Positions 25,475 to 34,886 of a stretch of DNA of 36,973 nt are shown here, in pieces; within the stretch, counting starts at the first letter, position 1, and each line of letters opens with the position of its first letter. The DNA lies in NCBI GenBank assembly GCA_041745535.1, contig JBGTIS010000004.1, positions 1-36,973 of the forward strand, written 5' to 3'. Made by a program: the position numbers and the translations under genes. A model generated the notes under the pieces. It saw nothing but the letters and a program-made list of their open reading frames with translations. It was not told the origin of the DNA and did not search any database. The DNA is from JBGTIS01 sp041745535. Its GTDB lineage: Bacteria; Bacteroidota; Bacteroidia; Cytophagales; Cyclobacteriaceae.

Positions 25475-26638
25475 TTATTTTTCCAGCATATTTCCTCCTT
25501 TATCGGCCAGCTCCTCATTCAGCGGCGGCGTCCACTGGTTAAACTCGAACGACAGGCCTACCTGAAAGAGCCGCACCGGATTGTCGTACCGGATGTTGAG
25601 ATAATCACGGCCCTGATAGTAATGAAACACCAGGCTGGCCGACCGTACATACAAATGGCTTAATTTATAGTACACATGGTAACCCCAGCGGTATTTATTT
25701 TCATAAGGAAAGTTTTCGAGATTGCGGTCTAAGATGCCTTCCCATTCTGCCCGTAGCATAGAGTATAAATACTTTTTCTTGATGAAGAGACTGAACAGAC
25801 CCGTCCGGCACTGAACAAATCCGGTTAGCCGGTTTAAGCCATACCGAGCATCTTTTTGCCCTTCGGAAAACTGTAAAAAGTTTTTATTCAGTTCTATTTC
25901 CCGCTGATAACCCAGGTTAATAGAATACAGAGATCTTTGCCTGGTGCGTAAATTATAGGTAGCACTGAATTGAATATGATTGGTAGAGAAATCGCCCGAC
26001 AGATAATTGTTTCGGTTGTAACCATCAATAAAAGAATTTCCATCCTGCCCATTGGAATAATGATTCAGAAATAGGGTGCCATACCAGAATTGAACTTTAG
26101 CGCTATCCGATTTCTGGTCGAAACGGGCTGTGGCATATTTTTTAAATTTAAACAGATACCCGGGCGTTTCAACCGGTAAATCGTTGTTCCCGCTGGTTTC
26201 TATGTTATTCTTGCCTGTTTTGAAAAAGATCGGAAAATCATAGGCAAAACCAAACCGGTTGGTAGGTGGTAAAATCGGGCTGGATGCCACGTTCAGTATT
26301 CTCACGTTAAAGCCATAATTCAGGCGGAACCTGCTGTAACCCAGAAACGGAATAATTTTATCATCCTTTCTGACCACATTGAATACCCGTTTCTGGAAAA
26401 TAGGTAAGTTATAATCGATCAGTGCTTCCGCCACATAACCATCGCCTCCTTCTGCTTCGGTAAGGGGTTTTACAATTTCATTGTTATTCACCAGTGCATT
26501 CTCCCAAACGCCTCCCACATACGTCACCTTTTGGTTGGCATCCATAATGTCATGGAAAAAATCAAAATAGTATTTCACCTGCGCGGAAACAGCAACTGGT
26601 AAGGCGAGTACGAGCAAAATAGTAAAAGCGATTTTCAT
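25475..26638 (-). CDS. Outer-membrane beta-barrel protein with phospholipase-A-like HxSNG motif
   Basis: The 387-residue protein has a signal peptide ending at about residue 20 (VAVSAQ). The remainder is dense in alternating hydrophobic/polar strands with aromatic belts (FLGYSRFRLNYGFNVRI, SLYSINLGYQREIELN, RWGYHVYYKLSHLYV) and ends in a barrel-like C-terminus, so it should be an outer-membrane barrel. Residues 191-210 contain LNHYSNGQDG with H193, S195 and N196, followed 12-13 residues later by YNRNNY with N208. OMPLA (PldA) has the same H-x-S-N-G signature and an N-R after about the same gap (H142, S144, N156). A lipid-hydrolase role is therefore possible, though overall similarity to OMPLA is not obvious by eye. 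Confidence 0.75.
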   Translation of the reverse strand: MKIAFTILLVLALPVAVSAQVKYYFDFFHDIMDANQKVTYVGGVWENALVNNNEIVKPLTEAEGGDGYVAEALIDYNLPIFQKRVFNVVRKDDKIIPFLGYSRFRLNYGFNVRILNVASSPILPPTNRFGFAYDFPIFFKTGKNNIETSGNNDLPVETPGYLFKFKKYATARFDQKSDSAKVQFWYGTLFLNHYSNGQDGNSFIDGYNRNNYLSGDFSTNHIQFSATYNLRTRQRSLYSINLGYQREIELNKNFLQFSEGQKDARYGLNRLTGFVQCRTGLFSLFIKKKYLYSMLRAEWEGILDRNLENFPYENKYRWGYHVYYKLSHLYVRSASLVFHYYQGRDYLNIRYDNPVRLFQVGLSFEFNQWTPPLNEELADKGGNMLEK

Positions 26639-26840
26639 AAGAGAGAGCGGTTAGGATGATGGCTTTTTATATTGGTAATGTATTTTATGCGTTTGTAACT
26701 CTTTCTGCTTGCATATGCCTGGTATTTTTGCAGTCTAAAAACAGTAAAAACTAACTATTCGGCTCTGTTCTTTTAACAAGTTAACAAATCCGGATAAAAA
26801 ATGGTATATTGAGTTAAGTTATTCATTTGAATTTTAGAAC

Positions 26841-27101
26841 ATGAAAAATAGCCTGTTGAAAGTTTCTGTAGCTGTTTTTATGTGGACAATCAGCAGCAAC
26901 CTGCCTGCGCAAAGTTTATCGGCATTATACCAACCCAGGCCATTAGCCGAAAGGGCCAAAGCGGTTATGCAGGATAATGAATTCAACCAAATTGAGATTT
27001 CGCGGGTGTTGGCGTTCAGTCAGCCCGGCGACCAGTTAGTTATCGATCCGGTGCAGGCGGAATACTGGAAGGCCAGGCGGGTTTTGAAAATTGTGGAATA
27101 A
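26841..27101 (+). CDS. Small secreted protein of unknown function
   Basis: The protein has 86 residues with a signal peptide ending SNLPAQ (about residue 24) and a mature part of about 62 residues (QDNEFNQIEISRVLAFSQPGDQLVIDP). I do not recognise a family. It starts 19 bases after an imperfect -7-like TTCATTTG and is followed by a strong terminator, so it is probably a real single gene. It diverges from the barrel gene and converges with the small acidic-protein gene. Confidence 0.65.
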   Translation: MKNSLLKVSVAVFMWTISSNLPAQSLSALYQPRPLAERAKAVMQDNEFNQIEISRVLAFSQPGDQLVIDPVQAEYWKARRVLKIVE

Positions 27102-27116
27102 GAAAATATAAAAATA

Positions 27117-27150
27117 AAAAAGCACTAAACTGTCTGGCTTAGTGCTTTTT
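27117..27150. terminator. Bidirectional terminator between the two small genes
   Basis: The 12 bases at 27117-27128 (five A then GCACTAA) pair perfectly with 27139-27150 (TTAGTGC then five T) around a 10-base loop. A and T tracts flank it symmetrically, so it can end transcription from both the plus-strand secreted-protein gene and the minus-strand acidic-protein gene. Confidence 0.9.
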
Positions 27151-27176
27151 ATGGATACAACTTTCCAAAAAATAAT

Positions 27177-27395
27177 TTATTCTATGCCTTCCAGCAAATC
27201 GGTTAACAGCAAACAATGCTGAAGGCTGATCGCCATTTCATATAGTTTGGCACGGGGTACATCTTCGCCAATATGTTCTTTCAGTTTCCGCGCCACCACG
27301 TCAATTTCTATCAGTTGGGCCGCGACATTCTCACGGAGGATATCTTCATCTTCCCGATCAAGTCCATTGCTTTCATAGTCATCAAAATTAGCCAT
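27177..27395 (-). CDS. Small acidic protein of unknown function
   Basis: The 72-residue protein is strongly acidic at its N-terminus (FDDYESNGLDREDEDIL) and helical in its second half (AQLIEIDVVARKLKEHIG, LYEMAISLQHCLLLTDLL). No domain is recognised. It lies 114 bases after the PEP carboxylase gene on the same strand and may be read from the same transcript. It ends just before a bidirectional terminator. Its coherent helix pattern and position between a plausible start and terminator suggest a genuine gene. Confidence 0.6.
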   Translation of the reverse strand: MANFDDYESNGLDREDEDILRENVAAQLIEIDVVARKLKEHIGEDVPRAKLYEMAISLQHCLLLTDLLEGIE

Positions 27396-27416
27396 TTCTA
27401 TTTTATTTAAGGTGGT

Positions 27417-27441
27417 ATGCCTGCGTTTACCAGGCAGGCAT
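27417..27441. other. 8-bp hairpin between PEP carboxylase and small acidic-protein gene
   Basis: ATGCCTGC at 27417-27424 pairs with GCAGGCAT at 27434-27441 (loop of nine). Read in the direction of PEP carboxylase it is not followed by a T tract, so it may be a processing or partial-termination structure rather than a full terminator. Confidence 0.5.
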
Positions 27442-27509
27442 TTTAATTCATATAACCAAAATCGAAGCAGGAATGTTGCTACCCTGTTTATTGGAAAAAT
27501 ACGGAGCCT

Positions 27510-30086
27510 TTAGGCTGAATTTCTTTCGGCATTAATGATACCGAAAGAACACCGGACCACCAGCTTTTCGTACGTTTTTTTAATGGCTGCATTGCCGTCG
27601 TGCTCTTCCATGTCTCTTATTTTGGTAAGCGCGAACTGCTGTATGGTAAGTAAAGGCAATTCAATACGCTGCCGCATCTGTATAGAAAGCTGGTTTACCG
27701 GTTTGTCTTCCATCAGTTCATTGGTGCCGGAAAGCCGCGTAATATACTTTTTGGTACGTTCAAACTCTTCATAAATCATGTTCCACAAATCGCCATATTC
27801 CGGATGTTTGGCCAGATACACGGTTAATGGAAAAAAGCACTTGGTCATGGCCATTTCGCAATTATCCATCAGGGCCTTGAAAAACAGCGAATGGTTATAA
27901 AGTTGTTCTACTTCGTGCCACCTGCCTTGTTTGTCTAAGGTTTCAAAAGCCAGGCCTACCCCATAATAACCGGGCAGATTTTGTTTCAGCTGGCTCCACG
28001 AGCCCACATAAGGCACGGCTCTCAGGTCATTCAGATTAAGTTTACCAGGTTTTCGCTTGGAAGGGCGGCTGCCAATATTGGCTTCTCCATAATATTTTAA
28101 AGGGCTGGCAAAATTCAGATACTCCAGGAAGTTAGGATGGTTTTTTAGTTTACTATACGCCTCGAAACCTTCTTCGGCCAGTTCCTGAATCAGTGTGTCT
28201 TCTTCATGGGTAAGGGTATTTTTACCGGAAGCGAAAATATCGTTGCTAATGCCCGCGTGCATCAGCTGCTCCATGTTGTACTGGGCCGAATCGATGGTGC
28301 CAAAATTGGAACTAATGGTTTGCCCCTGAATGGTAAGCTGAATTTCCTTATTAGAAATATTAGGTCCCATGGACGCATAGAACTGGTGTGTTTTTCCTCC
28401 GCCCCGGGCCGGTGGACCGCCCCGTCCGTCGAAAAATACTACCTGTACCCCATATTCTTTAGAAAGGGTGCTCAGTTCTTCTTTAGCTTTGTAAATGCTC
28501 CAGTTGGCCATCAGGTAGCCGCCATCTTTGGTGCCGTCAGAAAATCCAAGCATAATGGTTTGTACATCAGCCCGGTTTTTCAGGTGATTTCTGTATATAT
28601 TATTTTCATACAAAGCCCGCATCACATGTTTGGCCTCAGCCAGATCGGCAATGGTTTCAAAAAGTGGTACAATGTCTACATACAGGGCTTCCGGCTGCCA
28701 GCCACTCATTAAGAGCAATCCGTATACGCTGATCACATCCAGCGCATTGGTGGTATGGCTGATGATGTACCGGTCGCAGCCTTCTTCGCCGTTATGTTGC
28801 TGAATAATTTTAATGGCTGCCATGGTTTTCAGCGTATCCTGAAATAACTCATCGTCTAACAAAGCCGGGTCTACCGTTTCTTTTACCTGCAACAGGGCGT
28901 TAATTTTATCCTCATCCGATAGCTCATTAAAATTTTTGGGTAGCGCGGAGGCTTTCTTTGTAATTTCCCGCAACATACCCGTATGCACAGAACTATCCTG
29001 CCGGATATCCAGTGAGGTAAAATACAAACCGAATAACTGCACCTTGCTCAGCAAACTATCCACCAGATCCAGGAACAGTCCGTTGTGCTTTTCTATCAGC
29101 AAATCTTTGATCTCTTGCAGGTCCTTAATAATTTCTTCTTTGGTGAGGGTAGTGTTGTCCTCTTCCAGGAAAATATGCCGGTAAAGTTTATTTTCCAGGG
29201 CTACTACCAGGTTGGCGATGCCCTTAAAAGTAAGCCTGCGTTTCATGCTGCGGGCTTCTCGGTAGTACGATTTGGTAATACTTTCTTTTAGCGCTTTGGC
29301 TACCTTCAGGGTGGTGTCTACCTTTACAAAAGGATTCCCGTCGCGGTCGCCACCCGGCCAGAAACCCAGGCGTATCAGCGGATTTTTACTGCTTACCTCT
29401 TCCGGAAACTGATCTTTCAGGTAGGTGAGAATTTGTCCGGCTGCCTGATAGAATACATTCTCCAGATGCCAGATCAGGATCATGGCTTCATCGTAAGGTG
29501 TGGGTTTCTCGTTTTTAAAGAAAGGCGTTTTTCCCAGCTGTTGCAGGTAGCTGTTTACCTGGGCCGTATTGTCGTCGATAATGGCTTTCGAAAGGTCGTT
29601 GATAATTACCAGCACTTCGCTCGGATAAAACTGCGTAGGATGGGCGGTGAGCACCAGCCGTACGGAAAAGTCTTTCAGTTTCTCCGCAAGCTGACTTTGC
29701 GTGCGGGTTTGCAGTACTTCCGATTGCAGGTGCTTCAGGGTGCCAGCACCATTGAAATCGTAAATGTTGCGGAAAGCGGCATCTTCCAGGGCATCGAACA
29801 ATACCACCTGCCGTTCGGCATACTGCACAAACCTGAATAACAGATCAATCTGTTCCTGTTCAGTGCGGTAGTCGGTATAGTGCTCCATGAAATTGTTGAT
29901 AATTTCGAGCGGACTCTGCTGTTTGGCAAATCCTTCTTCACAGTGAATAAGGAAAAAAGAGAGTAATACACCTGTTTTTTCCACGCGGTGGAAAGGAAGT
30001 GCGGTAAACAAACTGTTGTATAACTGGAATTTGAGGCCAACTTGTTTGTTGTATAGTTGCAGCGTGCTGTTATAGGAGGTAGTCAT
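27510..30086 (-). CDS. ppc: Phosphoenolpyruvate carboxylase
   Basis: The enzyme makes oxaloacetate from PEP and bicarbonate and refills the TCA cycle. The 858-residue protein has all key signatures: the catalytic histidine H149 in LTAHPTQFYPSEV, LGFWPGGDRDGNPFV, the mobile loop FDGRGGPPARGG around 552-563, and GSRPSKRKPG in the C-terminal third. The conserved C-terminus (usually ending RNTG) appears as RNSA. Its length fits the shorter Bacteroidota type of bacterial PEPC. It is monocistronic or followed only by the small acidic-protein gene. The start at the ATG at 30086 is consistent with the family's N-terminal extension. No allosteric site can be judged by eye. Confidence 0.96.
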   Translation of the reverse strand: MTTSYNSTLQLYNKQVGLKFQLYNSLFTALPFHRVEKTGVLLSFFLIHCEEGFAKQQSPLEIINNFMEHYTDYRTEQEQIDLLFRFVQYAERQVVLFDALEDAAFRNIYDFNGAGTLKHLQSEVLQTRTQSQLAEKLKDFSVRLVLTAHPTQFYPSEVLVIINDLSKAIIDDNTAQVNSYLQQLGKTPFFKNEKPTPYDEAMILIWHLENVFYQAAGQILTYLKDQFPEEVSSKNPLIRLGFWPGGDRDGNPFVKVDTTLKVAKALKESITKSYYREARSMKRRLTFKGIANLVVALENKLYRHIFLEEDNTTLTKEEIIKDLQEIKDLLIEKHNGLFLDLVDSLLSKVQLFGLYFTSLDIRQDSSVHTGMLREITKKASALPKNFNELSDEDKINALLQVKETVDPALLDDELFQDTLKTMAAIKIIQQHNGEEGCDRYIISHTTNALDVISVYGLLLMSGWQPEALYVDIVPLFETIADLAEAKHVMRALYENNIYRNHLKNRADVQTIMLGFSDGTKDGGYLMANWSIYKAKEELSTLSKEYGVQVVFFDGRGGPPARGGGKTHQFYASMGPNISNKEIQLTIQGQTISSNFGTIDSAQYNMEQLMHAGISNDIFASGKNTLTHEEDTLIQELAEEGFEAYSKLKNHPNFLEYLNFASPLKYYGEANIGSRPSKRKPGKLNLNDLRAVPYVGSWSQLKQNLPGYYGVGLAFETLDKQGRWHEVEQLYNHSLFFKALMDNCEMAMTKCFFPLTVYLAKHPEYGDLWNMIYEEFERTKKYITRLSGTNELMEDKPVNQLSIQMRQRIELPLLTIQQFALTKIRDMEEHDGNAAIKKTYEKLVVRCSFGIINAERNSA

Positions 30087-30309
30087 AGTTTGTAATTTTT
30101 ACAATTATACTTTATTTGTTACGATTATGTAGAGGTATCAAAAGGAAATTCTGTAAGTTTTTTATTTTTACTGGTTATTTTATAACATAATTTTAAATAA
30201 TATTAAAGAGGAATAAATAGAAGGGGTATTATTTCGCTTCTTCTATTTTTTTCTTTAAAAGAAATAGTAAAGCTATTGAAGATACAATCGTTCGTTAAAA
30301 TTCGCTAAT

Positions 30310-31512
30310 GAAAGCAGCAAAGTTTTTACTGATGTGTTCATGGTAAGCAGTATGAATTTATAATTGATACTGGTGCGGAAACCACTTATTTGAGTGACAA
30401 TATACCTGCCGTCGAAAAGGGTTTTGCAAATGTTAATGATATAAGGGGAGAAAGTTTCCCAGCAAAAAGTGTAACCGTTAAAAAGCTACAAGTCGGAAAA
30501 ATTGCTTTTCATAATATAGAGAATTGTGCAAAAGGATTATTGATTGGCTATGATGGAATTTTGGGTGGTAATATCCTTTAACAAGATTTGGTTTTGATTC
30601 GGCTCAAGCTTTTCATTTTGACACCTCATTCTATTCATTAGGCGAACTAACTATTGGCAATCAGTCTTTAGAAAATGAAATAATAACCTCTTATTATTTC
30701 CAAAAGAGCAATTTACTTGGTATGGACTTTTTTAGTCGGTTTAGCTATGTGGTATTAGATTACCCAAACCAAATGTTATATCTGGGAGAAAAACAACATA
30801 AGTCTACAAGTTATATAGAAGGTATGAAAAGGATCAATACTACAGGAGTTTTGGTTACCTATGATACCATACCGCAAGTAAAGCAAGTGTTGTTTTCATT
30901 GATGGAAAACAAAAATATCAGACCATTGGATACTGTAATAGAAATAAATAATATCTCATTTATAAATAGAAAGCCCTCCTTTTATAAAGATACTGTTTAC
31001 CACTTATATGATTCTATTCGCGGAATCTCATATGATCAAGAAATTTTGTCAGAATTTAGGCGAACGATAGACCTATTCAACTACATACAGGATACTTCAA
31101 CCATAAAGATCAAAAAAGGGAATAGTACACAAACTATAAACTTAGTAAGGCAATATAAAAATACAGAGTTGCCTGATACTGTACAGAATTATGTAGTGCC
31201 AAGTTTATTTGTATATGAATCTGGATTACGAATTAAATTAGATTCGGGTTCATATTACCTTTTTAAAACCAAAAAGTTACCTTCACATGCCTATTTAGAT
31301 AGCAAATAATAAGATGTAGACAAAGTATGACTTCTATTATAAATGGCAAAGATACTTTAATTTATGATTGTGGTTGGTATGCTTATAACTTGAGAAATGA
31401 AACATCCGCAACTCATACAAGAATAAATGAAGGTGCTGATCCAAAAGCAATACCGATTATAGCCATCGGAAGCGAATTGGATTTTACAGGCAGAATACTT
31501 AGCTTTAATTAG
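30310..31512 (+). pseudogene. Retropepsin-like aspartyl protease with PDZ-like domain, several lesions
   Basis: Pieces of one protein are read in different frames. From about 30339 comes YEFIIDTGAETTYLSD, the DTGA active-site signature, running to a stop at 30579-30581. The next part (from about 30578, in another frame) gives RFGFDSAQAFHFD, SNLLGMDFFSRFSYVVLDY and a PDZ-like region (DTVIEINNISFIN) up to two adjacent TAA stops at 31307-31312. A last piece in a third frame (DTLIYDCGWYAYNLR) runs to 31512. The N-terminus is also out of frame or missing before 30340. Four separate lesions mark true decay rather than one sequencing error. The stretch is AT-rich relative to neighbours, so it was probably acquired and then lost function. 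Confidence 0.8.
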
Positions 31513-31529
31513 ATTAATTGTAGCATATT

Positions 31530-32141
31530 ATGGAAGCACCGGTTATAGAAAAAGAAAAACAGCTTACCACAGCGGAATATTTGGAAAAGGAGCGAAACGG
31601 TATTCGTGACAAAGATGGAAAATATGAGTTTTACAAAGGCAAATTATTATTTATGGGAGGAGCGAGTAAAGAACACAATACCATCTCTATTAATTTAACA
31701 GTAAACCTTGGTTACCGTCTTCAGGATGAACCTTATCAGGTATTTCATTCCGACATGCGCACCTATACGCCCAAAACCGATAGTTATTTTTATCCTGATC
31801 TGGTGGTAATAAAGGATGAACCGCAATTTCAGGACGAAAAGTTTGACAACCTGATTAATCCTTTTCTTATTATTGAAATTCTTTCCGCCTCTACAGCTTC
31901 GTTTGACCGGGGAGAAAAATTTGCCGCTTACCGAAGTATTCTTACGTTGCAGGAATATCTAACAGTTTCTTCCGAAGCCTTATTAGCCGAACATTATGTG
32001 AGAATGAAAGAGAATGAATGGAAAATTACTATTTACCAACAGGCAGAAGATGTACTGCCTTTGCTGGATGGGCATATTCCAATTACATTGAAGGAGATTT
32101 ACAAAAATATAAGCGACATAGAAGTACCAACCAAAAAATAA
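31530..32141 (+). CDS. Uma2-family (DUF820) putative PD-(D/E)xK endonuclease
   Basis: The 203-residue protein matches the Uma2 family. It opens with LTTAEYLEKER and continues with KYEFYKGKLLFMGGASKEHN. The core YFYPDLVVIKDEP (acidic D) and FLIIEILSASTASFD (E-x-L/V) define the restriction-endonuclease-like active site. Uma2 genes occur in many copies in some bacteria and their real function is not established. It follows the aspartyl-protease remnant by 17 bases and precedes a frameshifted Crp/Fnr gene. Unlike both, it is intact. Confidence 0.88.
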   Translation: MEAPVIEKEKQLTTAEYLEKERNGIRDKDGKYEFYKGKLLFMGGASKEHNTISINLTVNLGYRLQDEPYQVFHSDMRTYTPKTDSYFYPDLVVIKDEPQFQDEKFDNLINPFLIIEILSASTASFDRGEKFAAYRSILTLQEYLTVSSEALLAEHYVRMKENEWKITIYQQAEDVLPLLDGHIPITLKEIYKNISDIEVPTKK

Positions 32142-32279
32142 CTCATCTACAGTGCATGTGTATAAAATACCTGAAAGCTAAAAAAGAAAATTTCACCAAC
32201 TATCGGTTTAATGTGCTGCCCTCCGAAACCCAGGGATTGACCTGCACCGTCATTTTGTGATGCTTTCATTCGGCCGCTA

Positions 32280-32836
32280 ATGACAGACCTTGAGCAATAT
32301 ATCAAAACCTACTTTGGCGTTACCAAAAATGATCTGGCGACTATTGTTTCTTACTTTCAGTCCACTAATTTAACGAAAGGCGACTACTTTCTGAAAACGG
32401 GTGGATTGTGCGATAAACTGAGCTTTATCCGGTCGGGCCTCATGCGGGTGTATGTACGTACAGAGAAGAAAGAGGTAACCCAATGGATTGGTGGACAGGG
32501 TTATTTTATTACTGACCTGGAGGCCTGATTTTTCAGAAGCCTGCCCGGTGGCACATCCAGGCGCTTACCGATTGCGACCTGTACACCATTTACGGAAACG
32601 ATTACCGCAATCTGGGTCGCGTAATTCCCAGGTGGCATGAGCTGGAGAAAATATTCATCGCCAAATGTTTTATGATATTAGAAGACCGCATCTTTCAGTT
32701 CCTGTCCATGTCGTCTGAAGCGCGGTACAAAGCATTGTTTGAACAACAGCCTGAACTTTTCAATCAGGTGCCTCTGCAATATCTGGCCTCTATGATTGAG
32801 ATGACCCCCGAAACTTTCAGCCGGATAAGAAGATGA
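32280..32836 (+). pseudogene. Crp/Fnr-family regulator, frameshifted
   Basis: The first frame gives the start of the cyclic-nucleotide-binding-like domain (TDLEQYIKTYFGV, NLTKGDYFLKTGG, QWIGGQGYFITDLEA) and hits a stop at 32526-32528. One base on, the frame continues QKPARWHIQALTDCDLYTIYG and the C-terminal helices MTPETFSRIRR, ending 32836. A single missing base near 32525-32528 would restore one protein of about 185 residues, the normal size for this Bacteroidota Crp/Fnr subgroup. Whether the lesion is biological or a sequencing error cannot be told here, but the adjacent truncated SusC suggests the area is decaying. Confidence 0.82.
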
Positions 32837-34882
32837 AATCAATCAATAATCAGGCACCCGTACGATGCTTCATTGGGCTTACAGGACCAGGAAGGGATTC
32901 TCAAACACAGCAACATGAAAAGGTATTCGGGCCGGCTGAACGTAAACCAATCCTTTTTAGACGATCGCCTGAATGTAGAGATGAACCTGAATGCCGCGCA
33001 AACGATTAATGAGCGGCCACCAATTTCAGGTATCATCGGGGCAGCTATTTCTACCAATCCGACTTATCCTGCCTACGATACCAATGGTGATCCTTATAAA
33101 TACCAGTCGGGCGTTAATCCGCTGCGTACGCTGGAACTGGAGAAGGATATCACCACTACCACCCGGATTATTGGGAACATTTCTCCTTCCTTCAAAATTA
33201 CGGAATCGCTGGTGTATAAGCTGAATTTTGGCATTGACAACTCCAGTTCAATCCGTGATCTGCAATCATTGGCAAGCCTGGTTCCGCAGCAGGATGGTCG
33301 GCTGGAAAATATTTACACCAATAATAACAACAAGCTGATTGAGAATTATCTGACTTACACCCATACCTGGGGCGATCATAATATTTCCGCGCTGGCCGGG
33401 CATTCTTTTCAGAAGATTGCTGTGCAAAGCCGATGGAGCAGCATCAATAAATTCCCGGTTTCAGAAATTGAACCCCGCTACAATCCGGGCCTGGGGCAGG
33501 ACCTTACTTTTGGCAACAATAAACCCGGCGGCTATGCCATTATTAATGAACTTCAGTCGTTTTTTGGCAGGGTAAACTATCAGTTCAAAGACCGGTATCT
33601 GTTCACCGCTACCATACGGGCCGACGGCTCTTCTAAATTTGGTGCCAACAACAAATACGGTACGTTTCCTTCTTTTTCATTAGGCTGGAGAATTTCAGAA
33701 GAAGCATTTCTGGCATCCTCACAGGTGCTTAGCAATTTGAAATTACGTGCAGGCTGGGGACAAACCGGTAATCAGGAAATCCCTTCAAAAATTACCCAAC
33801 CCCTGTTTACGGCTCAGGTTTCTTCTTCTACCAGCTATCCACTGAATGCTTCCGACTCGTATCCTGCCGGCATCACCTATGCACGACTGGCGAATCCGGA
33901 TATACAATGGGAAGTTTCTACCCAAACCAACATAGGGCTCGACTTCGGATTCTTTAACGGCGCCTTATCTGGCTCGGCCGATGTGTTCAGCAAAATATCG
34001 AACAACATATTGCTGGAGGTAATTCCGGCTGACCCGGTGCAGCCAGCCAGTACTTTCTGGACCAATGTAGAAGATATGGAGATCACTAATTCGGGTCTGG
34101 AACTGGCCTTGAATTACAATTATGTGGGTGCCGGCGATTTCTCCTATAGCGTGGGTGGTAACATTACTTTTATCAAAAATAAAGTAGAAAACTCTCCCTA
34201 TACCGTGATTCCGTCAGGATCGGCCACCGGCTCGGGTTTGTCATCAGCCACTATCAACGGGTACATCAATGGAGAACCCATCGGTACTTTTTTCCTGAAA
34301 GACCATATCGGGTTTGATGAAGATGGCATCAGTGTGTTCCGCGATGTGGATGGCGATGGACTGGTAACCGATAACGACCGAATCGCAGCCGGTACGGCCT
34401 TACCGAAAACACAATATAATTTCTTCGGCAACATTGCTTACAAAGGCTTTGACCTGTCAGTGAATTTCAATGGCGTGTCGGGCAACATGATTTATGACAA
34501 CACCGCCAATGCTTCTTTCTACAAATTGCGGTTGTCGAAAGGCCTGAACACTACCCCTGAAGCGGTAGAATTCCCCGAAGAATCGGTGAACAATTCGGCG
34601 CCGGTATCTACCCGGTACCTCAAAGACGCGGCCTTCCTCCGGCTCAATAACCTTACGGTAGGCTATAACTTCAATACCATAGGGTTGGGCATTAACCAGT
34701 GGGTGAAAGGCATCAGGTTGTCGGTTACCGGTCAGAATTTGTTTGTGGCTACGCAGTACGACGGTTATGATCCGGAAGTGAATACCGACAGAACCATCAA
34801 CGGGGTTTCCTCCTATGGTATCGACTATATGAGCTATCCTAAAGCCAAAACGGTATTGTTTGGTGTAAATGTTTTATTCTAA
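32837..34882 (+). pseudogene. SusC/RagA TonB-dependent transporter, N-terminal third missing
   Basis: The frame open from just after the Crp/Fnr stop reads HPYDASLGLQDQEGILKHS, an internal SusC barrel segment, and runs 682 codons to the natural SusC end ASYGIDYMSYPKAK to GVNVLF. Missing are the signal peptide, carboxypeptidase-regulatory-like domain, TonB box and plug (some 350 residues). No start codon with a signal peptide precedes it. The protein could not be exported or gated. The junction with the Crp/Fnr gene lies between about 32834 and 32860. The barrel itself is undamaged, so the deletion is probably recent. The following SusD is complete. Confidence 0.88.
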
Positions 34883-34886
34883 GGAA

